A stretch of DNA of 64,000 bases. Origin: Chitinophaga filiformis (lineage in GTDB: Bacteria > Bacteroidota > Bacteroidia > Chitinophagales > Chitinophagaceae). The notes beneath the pieces are model-generated. The model saw only the letters and a list, made by a program, of their open reading frames with translations, had not been told where the DNA came from and searched no databases. Every line of letters begins with the position of its first letter. Position 1 is the stretch's first letter. Of this stretch, positions 18,443 through 26,480 are shown in pieces. The translations under genes were made by a program, and so were the position numbers. The stretch is taken from assembly GCF_023100805.1 (NCBI RefSeq), contig NZ_CP095855.1, forward strand, positions 7,791,001 to 7,855,000. Reading direction: 5' to 3'.

Positions 18443-18856
18443 TCATTTGGCGCCAAAGTATTCTACATAGATACGAGGCGTTTCATACAGCTTAATACAA
18501 TGTAACTCCACTCCGGCAGGCAGGTGAGGTGTCAGCTGGTCCCAGATACCTATAGCGAGATTTTCAGCAGAAGTAAATTTACCGGCCATGAAATCAACAT
18601 CCACATTCAGATTCCTGTGGTCTACCTTTTCCACGATATAATCCTTGATAAGTACGCCGAGTGTCTTGGCATTAAATACAAATCCGGTTTCCGGATCCGG
18701 CGTTCCCTTCACAGTGACGTGTAATTCGTAATTATGACCGTGCCAGTTTTCGTTAGCACATTTACCAAACACTTCCTCGTTCTTTTCCTTACTCCAAGCG
18801 GGATTGGACAACTTATGCGCCGCATTGAAGTTCTCCACACGCGTTAAATAGATCAT
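18443..18856 (-). CDS. 6-pyruvoyltetrahydropterin synthase-type enzyme (PTPS/QueD family)
   Basis: Member of the PTPS/QueD family (137 aa). Zn ligands are His14, His39 and His41; the catalytic Cys is Cys33; the VDHRNLN segment supplies the Asp-His pair. The motif between Cys and HGH is C-x5-HGH (GKCANENWHGHNY), as in animal PTPS making 6-pyruvoyltetrahydropterin, while QueD enzymes usually have C-x3-HGH. This spacing and the tight pairing with folE favour a tetrahydrobiopterin-type product over preQ0 synthesis. No queE or queC is nearby. Most automated annotation would call it QueD, so the exact reaction remains open. Confidence 0.85.
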   Translation of the reverse strand: MIYLTRVENFNAAHKLSNPAWSKEKNEEVFGKCANENWHGHNYELHVTVKGTPDPETGFVFNAKTLGVLIKDYIVEKVDHRNLNVDVDFMAGKFTSAENLAIGIWDQLTPHLPAGVELHCIKLYETPRIYVEYFGAK

Positions 18857-18876
18857 TATTTACTCTATATTTTCCG

Positions 18877-18884
18877 CAAAAATA
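18877..18884 (-). promoter_or_regulatory. Possible -7 element for the PTPS-folE transcript
   Basis: On the minus strand TATTTTTG matches TAnnTTTG and lies 20 bases upstream of the PTPS start. No matching TTTG element is found at the usual distance. Confidence 0.35.
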
Positions 18885-18930
18885 CAATAATTCGATCAGA
18901 ACCGATCGTTACACAAAAACCAAAAGCGCC

Positions 18931-18938
18931 TACCTTTG
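18931..18938 (+). promoter_or_regulatory. -7 element immediately upstream of mqnB
   Basis: TACCTTTG matches the Bacteroidota -7 consensus TAnnTTTG and ends only four bases before the mqnB ATG. If used, transcription would begin at or near the start codon, giving a leaderless message. Confidence 0.45.
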
Positions 18939-18942
18939 CATC

Positions 18943-19593
18943 ATGAAAATATTGGTTACCGCAGCTACTACCTTTGAAATCCAGCCTTTTATGGACCATC
19001 TGGCCGGGAATAATTACCGGAATTGCCAGGTAACCACCCTGATCGGGGGCATCGGCATGATGCACACCGCCTACCAGTTGGGCAGGCAGTTTGCCACATC
19101 TCGACCGGATTTTGCCATTCAGGCCGGTATTGCCGGTTGTTTTGATCATTCCTGGGAAATGGGAAAAGTAGTGATGATCGATAAAGAACAATTGGGCGAC
19201 CTGGGCGTTGAGGACGATCAGGCGTATAAAGACTTGTTTGATATACAGTTATGGCAGCCGGATCAGCCTCCCTTCACCAACAGGCAACTTATCAATCCGC
19301 TGAAAGACGTTCCTCACCTGCCGGCGCTGCCAACCGCTTCCGGTGTAACTATCAATACCGTCAGTGGTAGTGAGCGTACCCGTCAGCTGTTGGTCGACAA
19401 GTACAATCCGGAAGTAGAAAGTATGGAAGGCGCGGCTTTCCATTATGCCTGCCTGCTGGAAAATATTCCCTTTTTGCAATTGCGCAGTATCTCCAACTAC
19501 GTGGAGGTGAGAGATAAAAGCAAATGGAAGATCCAGCTGGCTATTAAAGAATTGAATGATGCATTGATTAAATATTTTGAACGATGGAACTAA
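18943..19593 (+). CDS. mqnB: Futalosine hydrolase
   Basis: Nucleoside phosphorylase-fold hydrolase that releases hypoxanthine from futalosine in the alternative (futalosine) menaquinone pathway. At 216 aa it has the phosphorylase-type N-terminus MKILVTAATTFEI, the GIGMMHTAYQLG and QAGIAGCFD glycine motifs, and a VESMEGAAFHYAC active-site segment. It overlaps mqnD by ten bases, which indicates co-translation with a gene of the same pathway and makes this assignment firmer than the fold alone would. Confidence 0.93.
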   Translation: MKILVTAATTFEIQPFMDHLAGNNYRNCQVTTLIGGIGMMHTAYQLGRQFATSRPDFAIQAGIAGCFDHSWEMGKVVMIDKEQLGDLGVEDDQAYKDLFDIQLWQPDQPPFTNRQLINPLKDVPHLPALPTASGVTINTVSGSERTRQLLVDKYNPEVESMEGAAFHYACLLENIPFLQLRSISNYVEVRDKSKWKIQLAIKELNDALIKYFERWN

Positions 19594-20369
19594 CATTAGG
19601 ATTTTCACCATGCCCAAATGATACATTCATTTTTGATGCGATGGTGAATAACAAGATCGATACAAATGGCCTCACCTTCAATACACAGCTTGAAGATGTT
19701 GAAACACTGAACAAGTGGGCCATGCAGGGCAAACTGGCCGTTACCAAACTGAGTTTCGGCGTATACCAGAAAGTGAAAGACAAGTATGAACTGCTCAACA
19801 GCGGCAGCGCACTTGGCAGGGGCTGCGGACCGCTACTCATTTCAAAAAAAGATATCCCGCAGGAAAAGATCAAAGATTGTAAGATCGCTATCCCCGGGGA
19901 AAACACCACAGCTAATTTACTCTTCTCTATTGCGTTTCCCGAAGCTAAACAGAAAGAAGTACTGATATTCTCTGATATCGAAAACGCCGTACTGGACGGC
20001 AGAGTAGATGCGGGTGTGATCATCCATGAGAACAGGTTCACCTATCAGCAGAAAGGTCTTGTGAAAATTATTGATCTGGGTGAATACTGGGAAAATACTA
20101 CCGGCAGCCCTATTCCTTTAGGCGGCATCTTTATCCGCAAAGATATTCCTGATCACATCAAACAACAGGTAGATCAGCTAATACACGACAGCCTGCAATA
20201 CTCCTACAAACACTATCCGGCCCTGTCATCCTATGTAACAGATCATGCGCAGGAAATGGATGAAACTGTGATGCGCCAGCATATTGACCTGTATGTAAAT
20301 GATTTCAGTCTTGGTCTCGGCGAAGCGGGTAAAGCAGCGGTCGACAGGCTGATGTCTGTATATGCATAA
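19584..20369 (+). CDS. mqnD: 1,4-dihydroxy-6-naphthoate synthase
   Basis: Converts cyclic de-hypoxanthine futalosine to 1,4-dihydroxy-6-naphthoate in menaquinone synthesis. The 261-aa protein has a periplasmic-binding-protein fold; motifs include the N-terminal LGFSPCPNDTFIFDAMV, TKLSFGVYQ, SGSALGRGCGP and the IHENRFTYQ segment with the conserved His. Its start overlaps the end of mqnB, and it ends at a strong bidirectional terminator. The other mqn genes (mqnA, mqnC, mqnE) are not in the window. Confidence 0.95.
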   Translation: MELTLGFSPCPNDTFIFDAMVNNKIDTNGLTFNTQLEDVETLNKWAMQGKLAVTKLSFGVYQKVKDKYELLNSGSALGRGCGPLLISKKDIPQEKIKDCKIAIPGENTTANLLFSIAFPEAKQKEVLIFSDIENAVLDGRVDAGVIIHENRFTYQQKGLVKIIDLGEYWENTTGSPIPLGGIFIRKDIPDHIKQQVDQLIHDSLQYSYKHYPALSSYVTDHAQEMDETVMRQHIDLYVNDFSLGLGEAGKAAVDRLMSVYA

Positions 20370-20390
20370 ACATTGATGGTATATAAATAA

Positions 20391-20427
20391 AAACAGCCCA
20401 CAGACAATGAATATCTGTGGGCTGTTT
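20391..20427. terminator. Bidirectional terminator between mqnD and photolyase
   Basis: AAACAGCCCACAGA (20391-20404) and TCTGTGGGCTGTTT (20414-20427) form a perfect 14-base-pair stem with a nine-base loop, with T-rich flanks on both strands. Confidence 0.88.
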
Positions 20428-20474
20428 ATGTCTTAACGGCTGTATCTCACCCGCGCTTCTTTTATTACGATGAC

Positions 20475-21779
20475 CTAAGAAGCTAATGCGGCTTTATACA
20501 CTTCAAGTACTCTTTTGCGCGCCTGTTCATGCACTACCATCGGCTTTACATAAGTCAGTTCCTCAAATTCAGGCACCCATTTTCTGATGTATTCAAAAGA
20601 AGGATCAAAACGTTGTGTTTGCAGCGTTGGATTGAACACCCTGAAATAAGGCGCTGCATCACAGCCACAACCTGCCGCCCACTGCCAGTTACCATTGTTT
20701 GCGGCCAGATCATAATCGAGCAATTTCTTGGCAAAATATGCCTCTCCCCAGCGCCAGTCTATCAACAGGTGTTTTGTAAGAAAGCTCGCCGTGATCATAC
20801 GTACGCGGTTATGCATAAAACCTGTTGTATTCAGTTCACGCATACCTGCATCTACAATAGGATAACCGGTTTGTCCGTCGCACCATTGCTGAAATTCTTT
20901 TTCGTTATTCCGCCATTGTATGTTATCATATTCACGACGGAAGGAATATTCCACCACATGTGGAAAATGCCACAAGATCATCTGAAAGAAATCACGCCAT
21001 ATCAGTTCACCCAGAAATGTCTCGTTCAGGCGATTGGCGCGGTCCGCTATTTCGCGAATGCTCATCGTTCCAAAACGCAGATGTAGTCCAATATGTGTAG
21101 TACCTTCAATGCCCGGCAGATCGCGCGTTTTATCATAATTCATAATCACGCTGTCCTTTACTCTCATAGAGGGGAATCCCCTGTCGCCGGCAAGGAATCC
21201 GATAGCACGCAGGCTGGGCACTTTTATGGTTTTCTGTTTAAAGAAATTTCTGAAGTAGTTTTCTGTAGGATATGCTTGTAAAGAATTTTCATTCAGTAGT
21301 GTTTTCCATTTTTTACTATAAGGTGTAAATATCGTGTATGGCTCGCCGTTATCTTTTAAAACTTCATCCCGGTCAAAGATAACATGGTCTTTATACTGAT
21401 GAAAGCCGATACCCTTTTCCTTCAGCCGCTTCGCAATATCTGCGTCCCGCTTTACTGCATACGGCTCATAGTCAATGTTGGTGAACACTTCCTGCACATG
21501 ATACTGCGTAGTCCAGTATTCAAATGCCTGTTGCGGAGTACCGTAGTAAATATCCAGCGTACTCCCCAGTTTACTAAGCTTTACCTGCAGGTCATTCAAT
21601 GTATCGTGAATAAACGTGACACGTCTGTCATGCTTGTCTTCAAGATCATTGAGGATGTTTGTGTCAAACACAAAGACAGGGACAACAGGATTTGTTGACT
21701 TTAATGCGTAGTATAAAGCTGCGTGGTCAAGCAGACGTAGGTCACGTCGCAACCAGCATAAGTTTATAGTCGGAGGCAT
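20475..21779 (-). CDS. phr: Deoxyribodipyrimidine photolyase (class I cryptochrome/photolyase)
   Basis: FAD flavoprotein that uses blue light to split cyclobutane pyrimidine dimers. The 434-aa protein has an N-terminal Rossmann antenna domain (from NLCWLRRDLRLLDHAAL) and a C-terminal helical FAD domain. FAD and DNA contacts are visible in GELIWRDFFQMILWHFP, TGYPIVDAGMREL, MHNRVRMITASFL and NGNWQWAAG. The Trp residues needed for electron transfer are kept. The antenna cofactor cannot be told from the sequence. It lies 143 bases downstream of the aminotransferase gene on the same strand. Confidence 0.93.
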   Translation of the reverse strand: MPPTINLCWLRRDLRLLDHAALYYALKSTNPVVPVFVFDTNILNDLEDKHDRRVTFIHDTLNDLQVKLSKLGSTLDIYYGTPQQAFEYWTTQYHVQEVFTNIDYEPYAVKRDADIAKRLKEKGIGFHQYKDHVIFDRDEVLKDNGEPYTIFTPYSKKWKTLLNENSLQAYPTENYFRNFFKQKTIKVPSLRAIGFLAGDRGFPSMRVKDSVIMNYDKTRDLPGIEGTTHIGLHLRFGTMSIREIADRANRLNETFLGELIWRDFFQMILWHFPHVVEYSFRREYDNIQWRNNEKEFQQWCDGQTGYPIVDAGMRELNTTGFMHNRVRMITASFLTKHLLIDWRWGEAYFAKKLLDYDLAANNGNWQWAAGCGCDAAPYFRVFNPTLQTQRFDPSFEYIRKWVPEFEELTYVKPMVVHEQARKRVLEVYKAALAS

Positions 21780-21922
21780 AAGAGTGGTTAGTTTTGCATT
21801 CTCAAATAAACAATCTCAGGTACAAGATAAACCAGATAAGACAAAGAAAGTTCCGCTAAAAATATGCCACTGTCATGCAGGTTCAGTATATATTACTAAA
21901 TAGGTAATCGTATATTTTTTAT

Positions 21923-22768
21923 CTATAATCCTTCGTGGATCAGCTCATGTAGAATAACTGCAGTGGCATTTCCATAACTACTATCGCGGAAGGAGCCTAC
22001 CCAGCGGATACCGGTAACAGCATTAGTCAGAAATATTTCATCTGCCGTCTCAAGATCAGCCACTGTTATAGGTTTCTCAGTAACGGTGAACGGCAGCTCC
22101 ATACGCAGCAGGTTCTTACGCATCACTCCACATACCCCTCCTTCCGATAAAGGAGGTGTGATAATCTGCCGGCCATGCACAATAAAAAGATTGGCAATGG
22201 TAGTATCTGCCACTCTGCCACAGGGGTTCAGCAACACTGCTTCATTAATGCGGTGTTGCTTTGCGTACATGGCAGCCATAACATATGGCAGGCAATTGTT
22301 CGATTTGATATAGGAGTATTTGTCGCTTGGTTTTCTTACATCGGGGAAGATATCCAGTTTCAGCCCGGTCTCATTTAACTCCAGCGTCTGCCGGCCGAGT
22401 TCCCAGCTCTGTATAATAAAATTCGGCAGGTTATTGACAGGGTCATATAAGCCTCCGTCGGACCTGAAGAAAGTCATTCTTACCCTGGCGAGCCGGTCAT
22501 GACCGTTCCTGCTGCAGAGGTCTGTTACAAGCCTGGTAAAATATGATTTTGTAAAATGCTGGGGAACATCAAAATGAAGGAGGTTCATGCTGGACATGAG
22601 CCGTTCAAAGTGCAGGTCAGCCAATAAGATCCGTCCCTGGTACACCCGCATGGTTTCAAAACAACCATCTCCATAACGGAAGGAACGGTTATCGGCCGTT
22701 AATATAGGTTCGGACGCCGCAATAAACTTACCATTATAACATAAAGACCCCGATTGCACTTCGAACAC
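21923..22768 (-). CDS. PLP class IV aminotransferase (aminodeoxychorismate lyase-like)
   Basis: Fold-type IV PLP enzyme of 281 aa, the family of branched-chain aminotransferase, D-amino acid aminotransferase and 4-amino-4-deoxychorismate lyase (PabC). The motif ADNRSFRYGDGCFETMRV near the N-terminus and the PLP lysine in YSYIKSNNCLPYVMAA (Lys154) are clear, as is EAVLLNPCGRVADTTIANLF. Length and the FRYGDG-FET start resemble PabC-like proteins, but substrate cannot be fixed from sequence. The start is GTG at 22768 and somewhat uncertain; no better ATG lies in frame nearby. A stable hairpin sits about 60 bases upstream. Confidence 0.82.
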   Translation of the reverse strand: MFEVQSGSLCYNGKFIAASEPILTADNRSFRYGDGCFETMRVYQGRILLADLHFERLMSSMNLLHFDVPQHFTKSYFTRLVTDLCSRNGHDRLARVRMTFFRSDGGLYDPVNNLPNFIIQSWELGRQTLELNETGLKLDIFPDVRKPSDKYSYIKSNNCLPYVMAAMYAKQHRINEAVLLNPCGRVADTTIANLFIVHGRQIITPPLSEGGVCGVMRKNLLRMELPFTVTEKPITVADLETADEIFLTNAVTGIRWVGSFRDSSYGNATAVILHELIHEGL

Positions 22769-22825
22769 TTTAGCATTTAATTGGACTGTTAAGTTACGGA
22801 AAATTAATGGGGTAAAAATGGGTAG

Positions 22826-22862
22826 CGGTTACCCGGCCTGATGCCGGATAACCGTCTTTTTT
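22826..22862 (+). terminator. Terminator-like hairpin in the leader of the aminotransferase gene
   Basis: CGGTTACCCGGC (22826-22837) pairs with GCCGGATAACCG (22843-22854) with one mismatch, and TCTTTTTT follows on the plus strand. No plus-strand gene precedes it. On the minus strand it lies in the 5' leader of the aminotransferase and is followed about eight bases later by five T, so it could be an attenuator or terminate an unseen plus-strand transcript. Confidence 0.55.
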
Positions 22863-23426
22863 CACATAGGACAGGGGTTCTTCCCGGCTTAAGCAGAGAT
22901 GGACACCTGTAATGACTGACAACCCAGTATTGGAAATTGCTGATAATACGGAAACATTCACGCGATATTATATACAAACCTTGTACTGGCTTGCTATCCG
23001 TTAAGTGTGACACAGTATTCTTTCATAATTCAAAAAAAAGTATAAGATAAATAGGACACTTCGAACAATCACATGACAGGAATTAAATTCCACCATATAC
23101 CATTCGGTACCTGTAATCATTCAGTATTCTTTTCCGTTCAGGATAGATACATACGTGGTCTCACTTTCATAGTGTATTGCTTGATTCTCTGACGTTCACG
23201 ACAAATTTCACAATGTTCCTGACATTGTACGATTTAAGTTTTGGTTCTCCCCTCCGGGAATATTTCTTCTCTTATCGGATCTGATTTCGAATGCTGTTCA
23301 CATACATTACTGTTGCGTAATTGCTATCAGTAATTGACACAGCAAAGATGCTGATTTTGTTTTATTATACAATAGCAAGTTAAGGGTATTGCAAATATGA
23401 GGGATAATACTTATGAAAAAATAAAA

Positions 23427-23478
23427 AATTAGGAATTGAGCATTTGACACGAAGTACTATTGTGGTATGTCAATTCCT
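23427..23478. repeat. Inverted repeat at the scoB 3' end, related to 10171-10290
   Basis: AGGAATTGA (23431-23439) pairs with TCAATTCCT (23470-23478). The left part AATTAGGAATTGAGCA (23427-23442) is identical to 10178-10193, also just downstream of a minus-strand gene. It may act as a 3' end or terminator for scoB. Confidence 0.55.
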
Positions 23479-23487
23479 GATTCAGAT

Positions 23488-24147
23488 TTAATTCAGTTTC
23501 ATTTCTGGTATATCTCCGCTGACTATCAGTCGTCCTGCGGTCTTCGCAACGATCTCTTCCACACTCACACCGGGAGCTCTTTCAAGTAAGCGGAAACCTT
23601 CGGGAGTAATATCCATCACTGCCAGTTCAGTTACCACTTTCCTCACACAGGATACCCCTGTCAGCGGTAAGGTACACGTTGGTAGTAATTTGCTTTCTCC
23701 TTTTGGATTCGTATGCATCATGGCCACGATAATATTTTTCGCGGATGCTACCAGGTCCATCGCACCACCCATTCCTTTTACCATTTTACCGGGTATTTTC
23801 CAGTTGGCGATATCTCCTGCATCAGACACTTCCATTGCGCCCAATACGGTAAGATCCACCTTTCCTGCCCTGATCATGCCAAAGCTCTCAGCAGAGTCGA
23901 AAAAAGCGCCTCCTGGCAGTACGGTGACGGTTTCTTTACCTGCGTTGATCAGGTCTGCGTCCATCTCCTGCTCTTCAGGATAAGGCCCCATACCCAGCAG
24001 GCCATTTTCAGACTGTAACATGATAGAGATGCCTGGCGGTATAAAGTTGGCCACCAGGGTTGGTATACCGATACCCAGGTTCACATACATACCATCGCGC
24101 AGTTCCTGTGCTATTCTTTTGGCAATGCCGTATTTATCTAAAGACAT
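23488..24147 (-). CDS. scoB: 3-oxoacid (succinyl-CoA:acetoacetate) CoA-transferase subunit B
   Basis: Beta subunit (219 aa) of a family I CoA-transferase, which moves CoA between succinyl-CoA and a 3-oxoacid such as acetoacetate. The catalytic Glu lies in the LQSENGLLGMGP motif (Glu47). The GIGIPTLVANFIP and LPGGAFFDSAESF segments are typical. It is 38 bases downstream of the alpha subunit gene. In Bacteroidota the pair usually serves ketone-body or branched-chain degradation, but the acceptor cannot be fixed by sequence. Confidence 0.93.
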   Translation of the reverse strand: MSLDKYGIAKRIAQELRDGMYVNLGIGIPTLVANFIPPGISIMLQSENGLLGMGPYPEEQEMDADLINAGKETVTVLPGGAFFDSAESFGMIRAGKVDLTVLGAMEVSDAGDIANWKIPGKMVKGMGGAMDLVASAKNIIVAMMHTNPKGESKLLPTCTLPLTGVSCVRKVVTELAVMDITPEGFRLLERAPGVSVEEIVAKTAGRLIVSGDIPEMKLN

Positions 24148-24185
24148 AACGATTTTCGGATTTGAGGTTGCTTAAGCTGTGAGGG

Positions 24186-24881
24186 TCAACCCATTTTTAT
24201 GGTTTTCCGCTCTATGCGTTTTTCATAATTACTTCCCTGGAAGATACGGTGTACATAAATACCCGGTACATGGATCTGGTCAGGATCAAGTTCTCCTGGC
24301 TGCACCAGGTGCTCTACTTCGGCGATCGTGATATTGCCTGCTTTAGCCATGGAAGTACTGAAATTGCGGGTGGTTTTACGGAAAACGAGATTACCCATCG
24401 TATCTCCTTTCCAGGCTTTAACGATAGAAAAATCTGCATGCAGGGCCAGCTCCATCAGGTATTGCTTACCATTGAACTCGCGCGACTCCTTTCCGGCGGC
24501 GATCTCCGTACCATAACCGGCAGGGGTGAAAAAAGCGGGAATGCCCATACCTGCCATCTGGATGCGGGTAGCCAGGGTACCCTGGGGGATCAGTTCTACC
24601 TCCAGTTCGCCGGAGAGCAGCTGACGTTCAAATTCAGCGTTCTCTCCTACATAAGACGAAAGCATTTTTTTGATCTGCCGCGTTTTCAGTAGTAATCCGA
24701 GGCCAAAATCGTCCACGCCGGCATTATTTGAAATACAGGTTAACTGTTGAATGCCCTTACGCACTAAGGCGGCAATACTGTTTTCGGGGATGCCGCACAA
24801 ACCAAATCCGCCCAGCATTAAGGTTGCGCCGTCACGGATGTCATGCAATGCCTCATCAGCATTAGCTACAACTTTGTTCAT
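24186..24881 (-). CDS. scoA: 3-oxoacid (succinyl-CoA:acetoacetate) CoA-transferase subunit A
   Basis: Alpha subunit (231 aa) of the heteromeric CoA-transferase. The motif GATLMLGGFGLCGIPENSI, the SNNAGVDDFGLGLLL segment and FFTPAGYGTEIA are characteristic of this subunit and form the CoA-binding domain. It pairs with scoB directly downstream and lies 30 bases after the DUF4296 gene, so it could be the end of the bamD-coaBC run or have its own promoter. Confidence 0.93.
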   Translation of the reverse strand: MNKVVANADEALHDIRDGATLMLGGFGLCGIPENSIAALVRKGIQQLTCISNNAGVDDFGLGLLLKTRQIKKMLSSYVGENAEFERQLLSGELEVELIPQGTLATRIQMAGMGIPAFFTPAGYGTEIAAGKESREFNGKQYLMELALHADFSIVKAWKGDTMGNLVFRKTTRNFSTSMAKAGNITIAEVEHLVQPGELDPDQIHVPGIYVHRIFQGSNYEKRIERKTIKMG

Positions 24882-24911
24882 GTTTTGGTGATGTTTTTAA
24901 AGAGGATGGCC

Positions 24912-25454
24912 TCAGTTCCCCGGCTTAGCCAGTTTGGGCATGGGATCATGCTTTGGTGGCAGATGGTCGAAATTGATGCCTCTCTTATTTTTCTTAACAA
25001 ATGGAATTAATGTATCCTGTTCACCTGAAATTAGGCTATTATTATTAACCGGCAAAAGCGAACGGCGGTTTGTAACATACTCATGCCGTTTCAGGTTCAG
25101 ATCCAGCATGTTTTTATCGCTGGTGACAGATGCGAACATCATATCGTATACTTCTTTGAACTTGTTGGGGTGCGACTCATAATAGGCATAGCTATGTCTG
25201 AACGCTTCAGGGGTCAGTTTATGCAGGTCCAGCACCTGGCGGTAATACACCTTCAGCCTTTGCTTGCGCACGGAGTCACTGACGATCACGTTGGGCTGGT
25301 CATCATCCGAAGTGCTGCTATATACATCCGCCAGGTTCATGTCCAGTAACACGTCGCGCATTTTTTCCTTTGGCAGAACGTCTTTCGGTACCTTATCCGC
25401 CTCCCCGCACGCCGTTATCAACAGCACCAGGCAAACTGCTATTATTCTATACAT
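24912..25454 (-). CDS. DUF4296 lipoprotein
   Basis: Predicted envelope lipoprotein of about 180 aa. The ATG at 25454 gives MYRIIAVCLVLLITAC, a clean lipoprotein signal with the lipobox Cys at residue 16; an upstream in-frame Met would spoil it. The body matches the Bacteroidota DUF4296 type (PKEKMRDVLLDMNLADVYSS, then a YYESHPNKFKEVYDMM helix). The function is unknown. It lies 29 bases downstream of the DUF4835 gene. The C-terminus is polar and Pro/Lys-rich. Confidence 0.75.
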   Translation of the reverse strand: MYRIIAVCLVLLITACGEADKVPKDVLPKEKMRDVLLDMNLADVYSSTSDDDQPNVIVSDSVRKQRLKVYYRQVLDLHKLTPEAFRHSYAYYESHPNKFKEVYDMMFASVTSDKNMLDLNLKRHEYVTNRRSLLPVNNNSLISGEQDTLIPFVKKNKRGINFDHLPPKHDPMPKLAKPGN

Positions 25455-25483
25455 AAATGATTTTCCTTCTTCAGAATGCAAAG

Positions 25484-26476
25484 CTATTTCATCTGCTGAT
25501 ATTTCGCAGCATTGGTGACGTCCATTATGGCAAGTAATTGTGCCGCACGGGATTTTTCCTGCGGGGGTGATTTTGCAAAGATCTTCTGCAACTCATCCGC
25601 TTTGGCGGTAAAGAACGTGGCCATCAGCATAGAATTGGGTATATCCTGGTAGATGGCATACAACATATTCAGGCAATTCATCACCGCATTACGACCCTTA
25701 TTCATGTCCTCATACATCATATCAAGCCCCTGCCGGTGGTATTGATACATCACATCATGAAAACGGGCGAATTTCACATTCAGCAGATTATCCTGCAGCC
25801 AGTAGCGGTTACGGTTACCTTCAAAAGGTTTCCATCCGGAAATGTCTTTACCGTCGGGCGCATTGGTCACTATGTTCAGCGCTCTTTTATAATAATCGTC
25901 TCCTCCCCTGGCCGCAAAAGAATCTGCGTCCAGTCCGAGAATAATGTAAGTATAGTATGCGAGGATAGCTGTGAGGTTGGATGCCAGCGGGTCATTTCCC
26001 ACTACACGGTTATCACTGAATTCCAGGGGCTGGAACTCCACATAACGGAACACCACATTCTGATCCTGTGTGTTCAGGAGGCTGGTCAGGTATCCAGCAT
26101 TATATACCGGCCGGGTGGCCTGTATGGTCAGGGTAGCCTTGAAGGTATTGTTGCCCAGGTCTTCTGTGATATTGACCAGGAAATTGCACTCTATCCGTTC
26201 TGCCGGCGTATACGCTTCGTCCGTCCACCTGCGGCCATTCAGGAATTCCCTGATAGAATTCTGCAGGGTAGTAAATACCTTCCTGCTGGTATTGTTATTT
26301 ACCAGCCTGCCGGTAGTGACGGTAACATTTGCACGGAGTTCCTGTGCCTGCGCGGGCATCAGCGCCAGCAAAGTTCCTGCTATTGACATGATGAGTGCAA
26401 AACACCAGGTTCTGTGTTTTGCATACCATAAGTGAGCGTTATTAGCCATTGTGATCATTCTGGTTATATAGAGCAT
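25484..26476 (-). CDS. DUF4835 family exported protein
   Basis: Exported protein of about 320 aa of the Bacteroidota DUF4835 family, function unknown. A signal peptide ends near PAQAQ. The motif ELRANVTVTTGRLVNNNTSRKVFTTL and the later LDADSFAARGGDDYYKRA are family-like. The outermost start is 26476, but the ATG at 26449 gives a shorter signal peptide and may be the true one. The gene directly follows coaBC (four bases), a common order in Bacteroidota, so it is probably in the same transcript. Confidence 0.8.
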   Translation of the reverse strand: MLYITRMITMANNAHLWYAKHRTWCFALIMSIAGTLLALMPAQAQELRANVTVTTGRLVNNNTSRKVFTTLQNSIREFLNGRRWTDEAYTPAERIECNFLVNITEDLGNNTFKATLTIQATRPVYNAGYLTSLLNTQDQNVVFRYVEFQPLEFSDNRVVGNDPLASNLTAILAYYTYIILGLDADSFAARGGDDYYKRALNIVTNAPDGKDISGWKPFEGNRNRYWLQDNLLNVKFARFHDVMYQYHRQGLDMMYEDMNKGRNAVMNCLNMLYAIYQDIPNSMLMATFFTAKADELQKIFAKSPPQEKSRAAQLLAIMDVTNAAKYQQMK

Positions 26477-26480
26477 GTGT

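Larger units (their letters stand above)
22769..23487. other. 719-base gene-free region
   Basis: No convincing gene is present. A 69-codon minus-strand frame at 22804-23013 has no family features and spans a hairpin. The region contains the hairpin at 22826-22862, the inverted repeat at 23427-23478, and an 11-base direct repeat CACTTCGAACA at 22757-22767 and 23057-23067. The rest is AT-rich with no recognisable RNA or promoter. Confidence 0.5.

Noticed and set aside
18443..18856. Annotation as QueD (queuosine pathway)
   Set aside because: Not excluded, but the C-x5-HGH spacing and pairing with folE favour PTPS, so the symbol queD was left out.
22804..23013. 69-codon minus-strand frame before the aminotransferase gene, considered as a leader peptide
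   Set aside because: It has no family features or run of regulatory codons and crosses a stable hairpin; it is better explained as chance.
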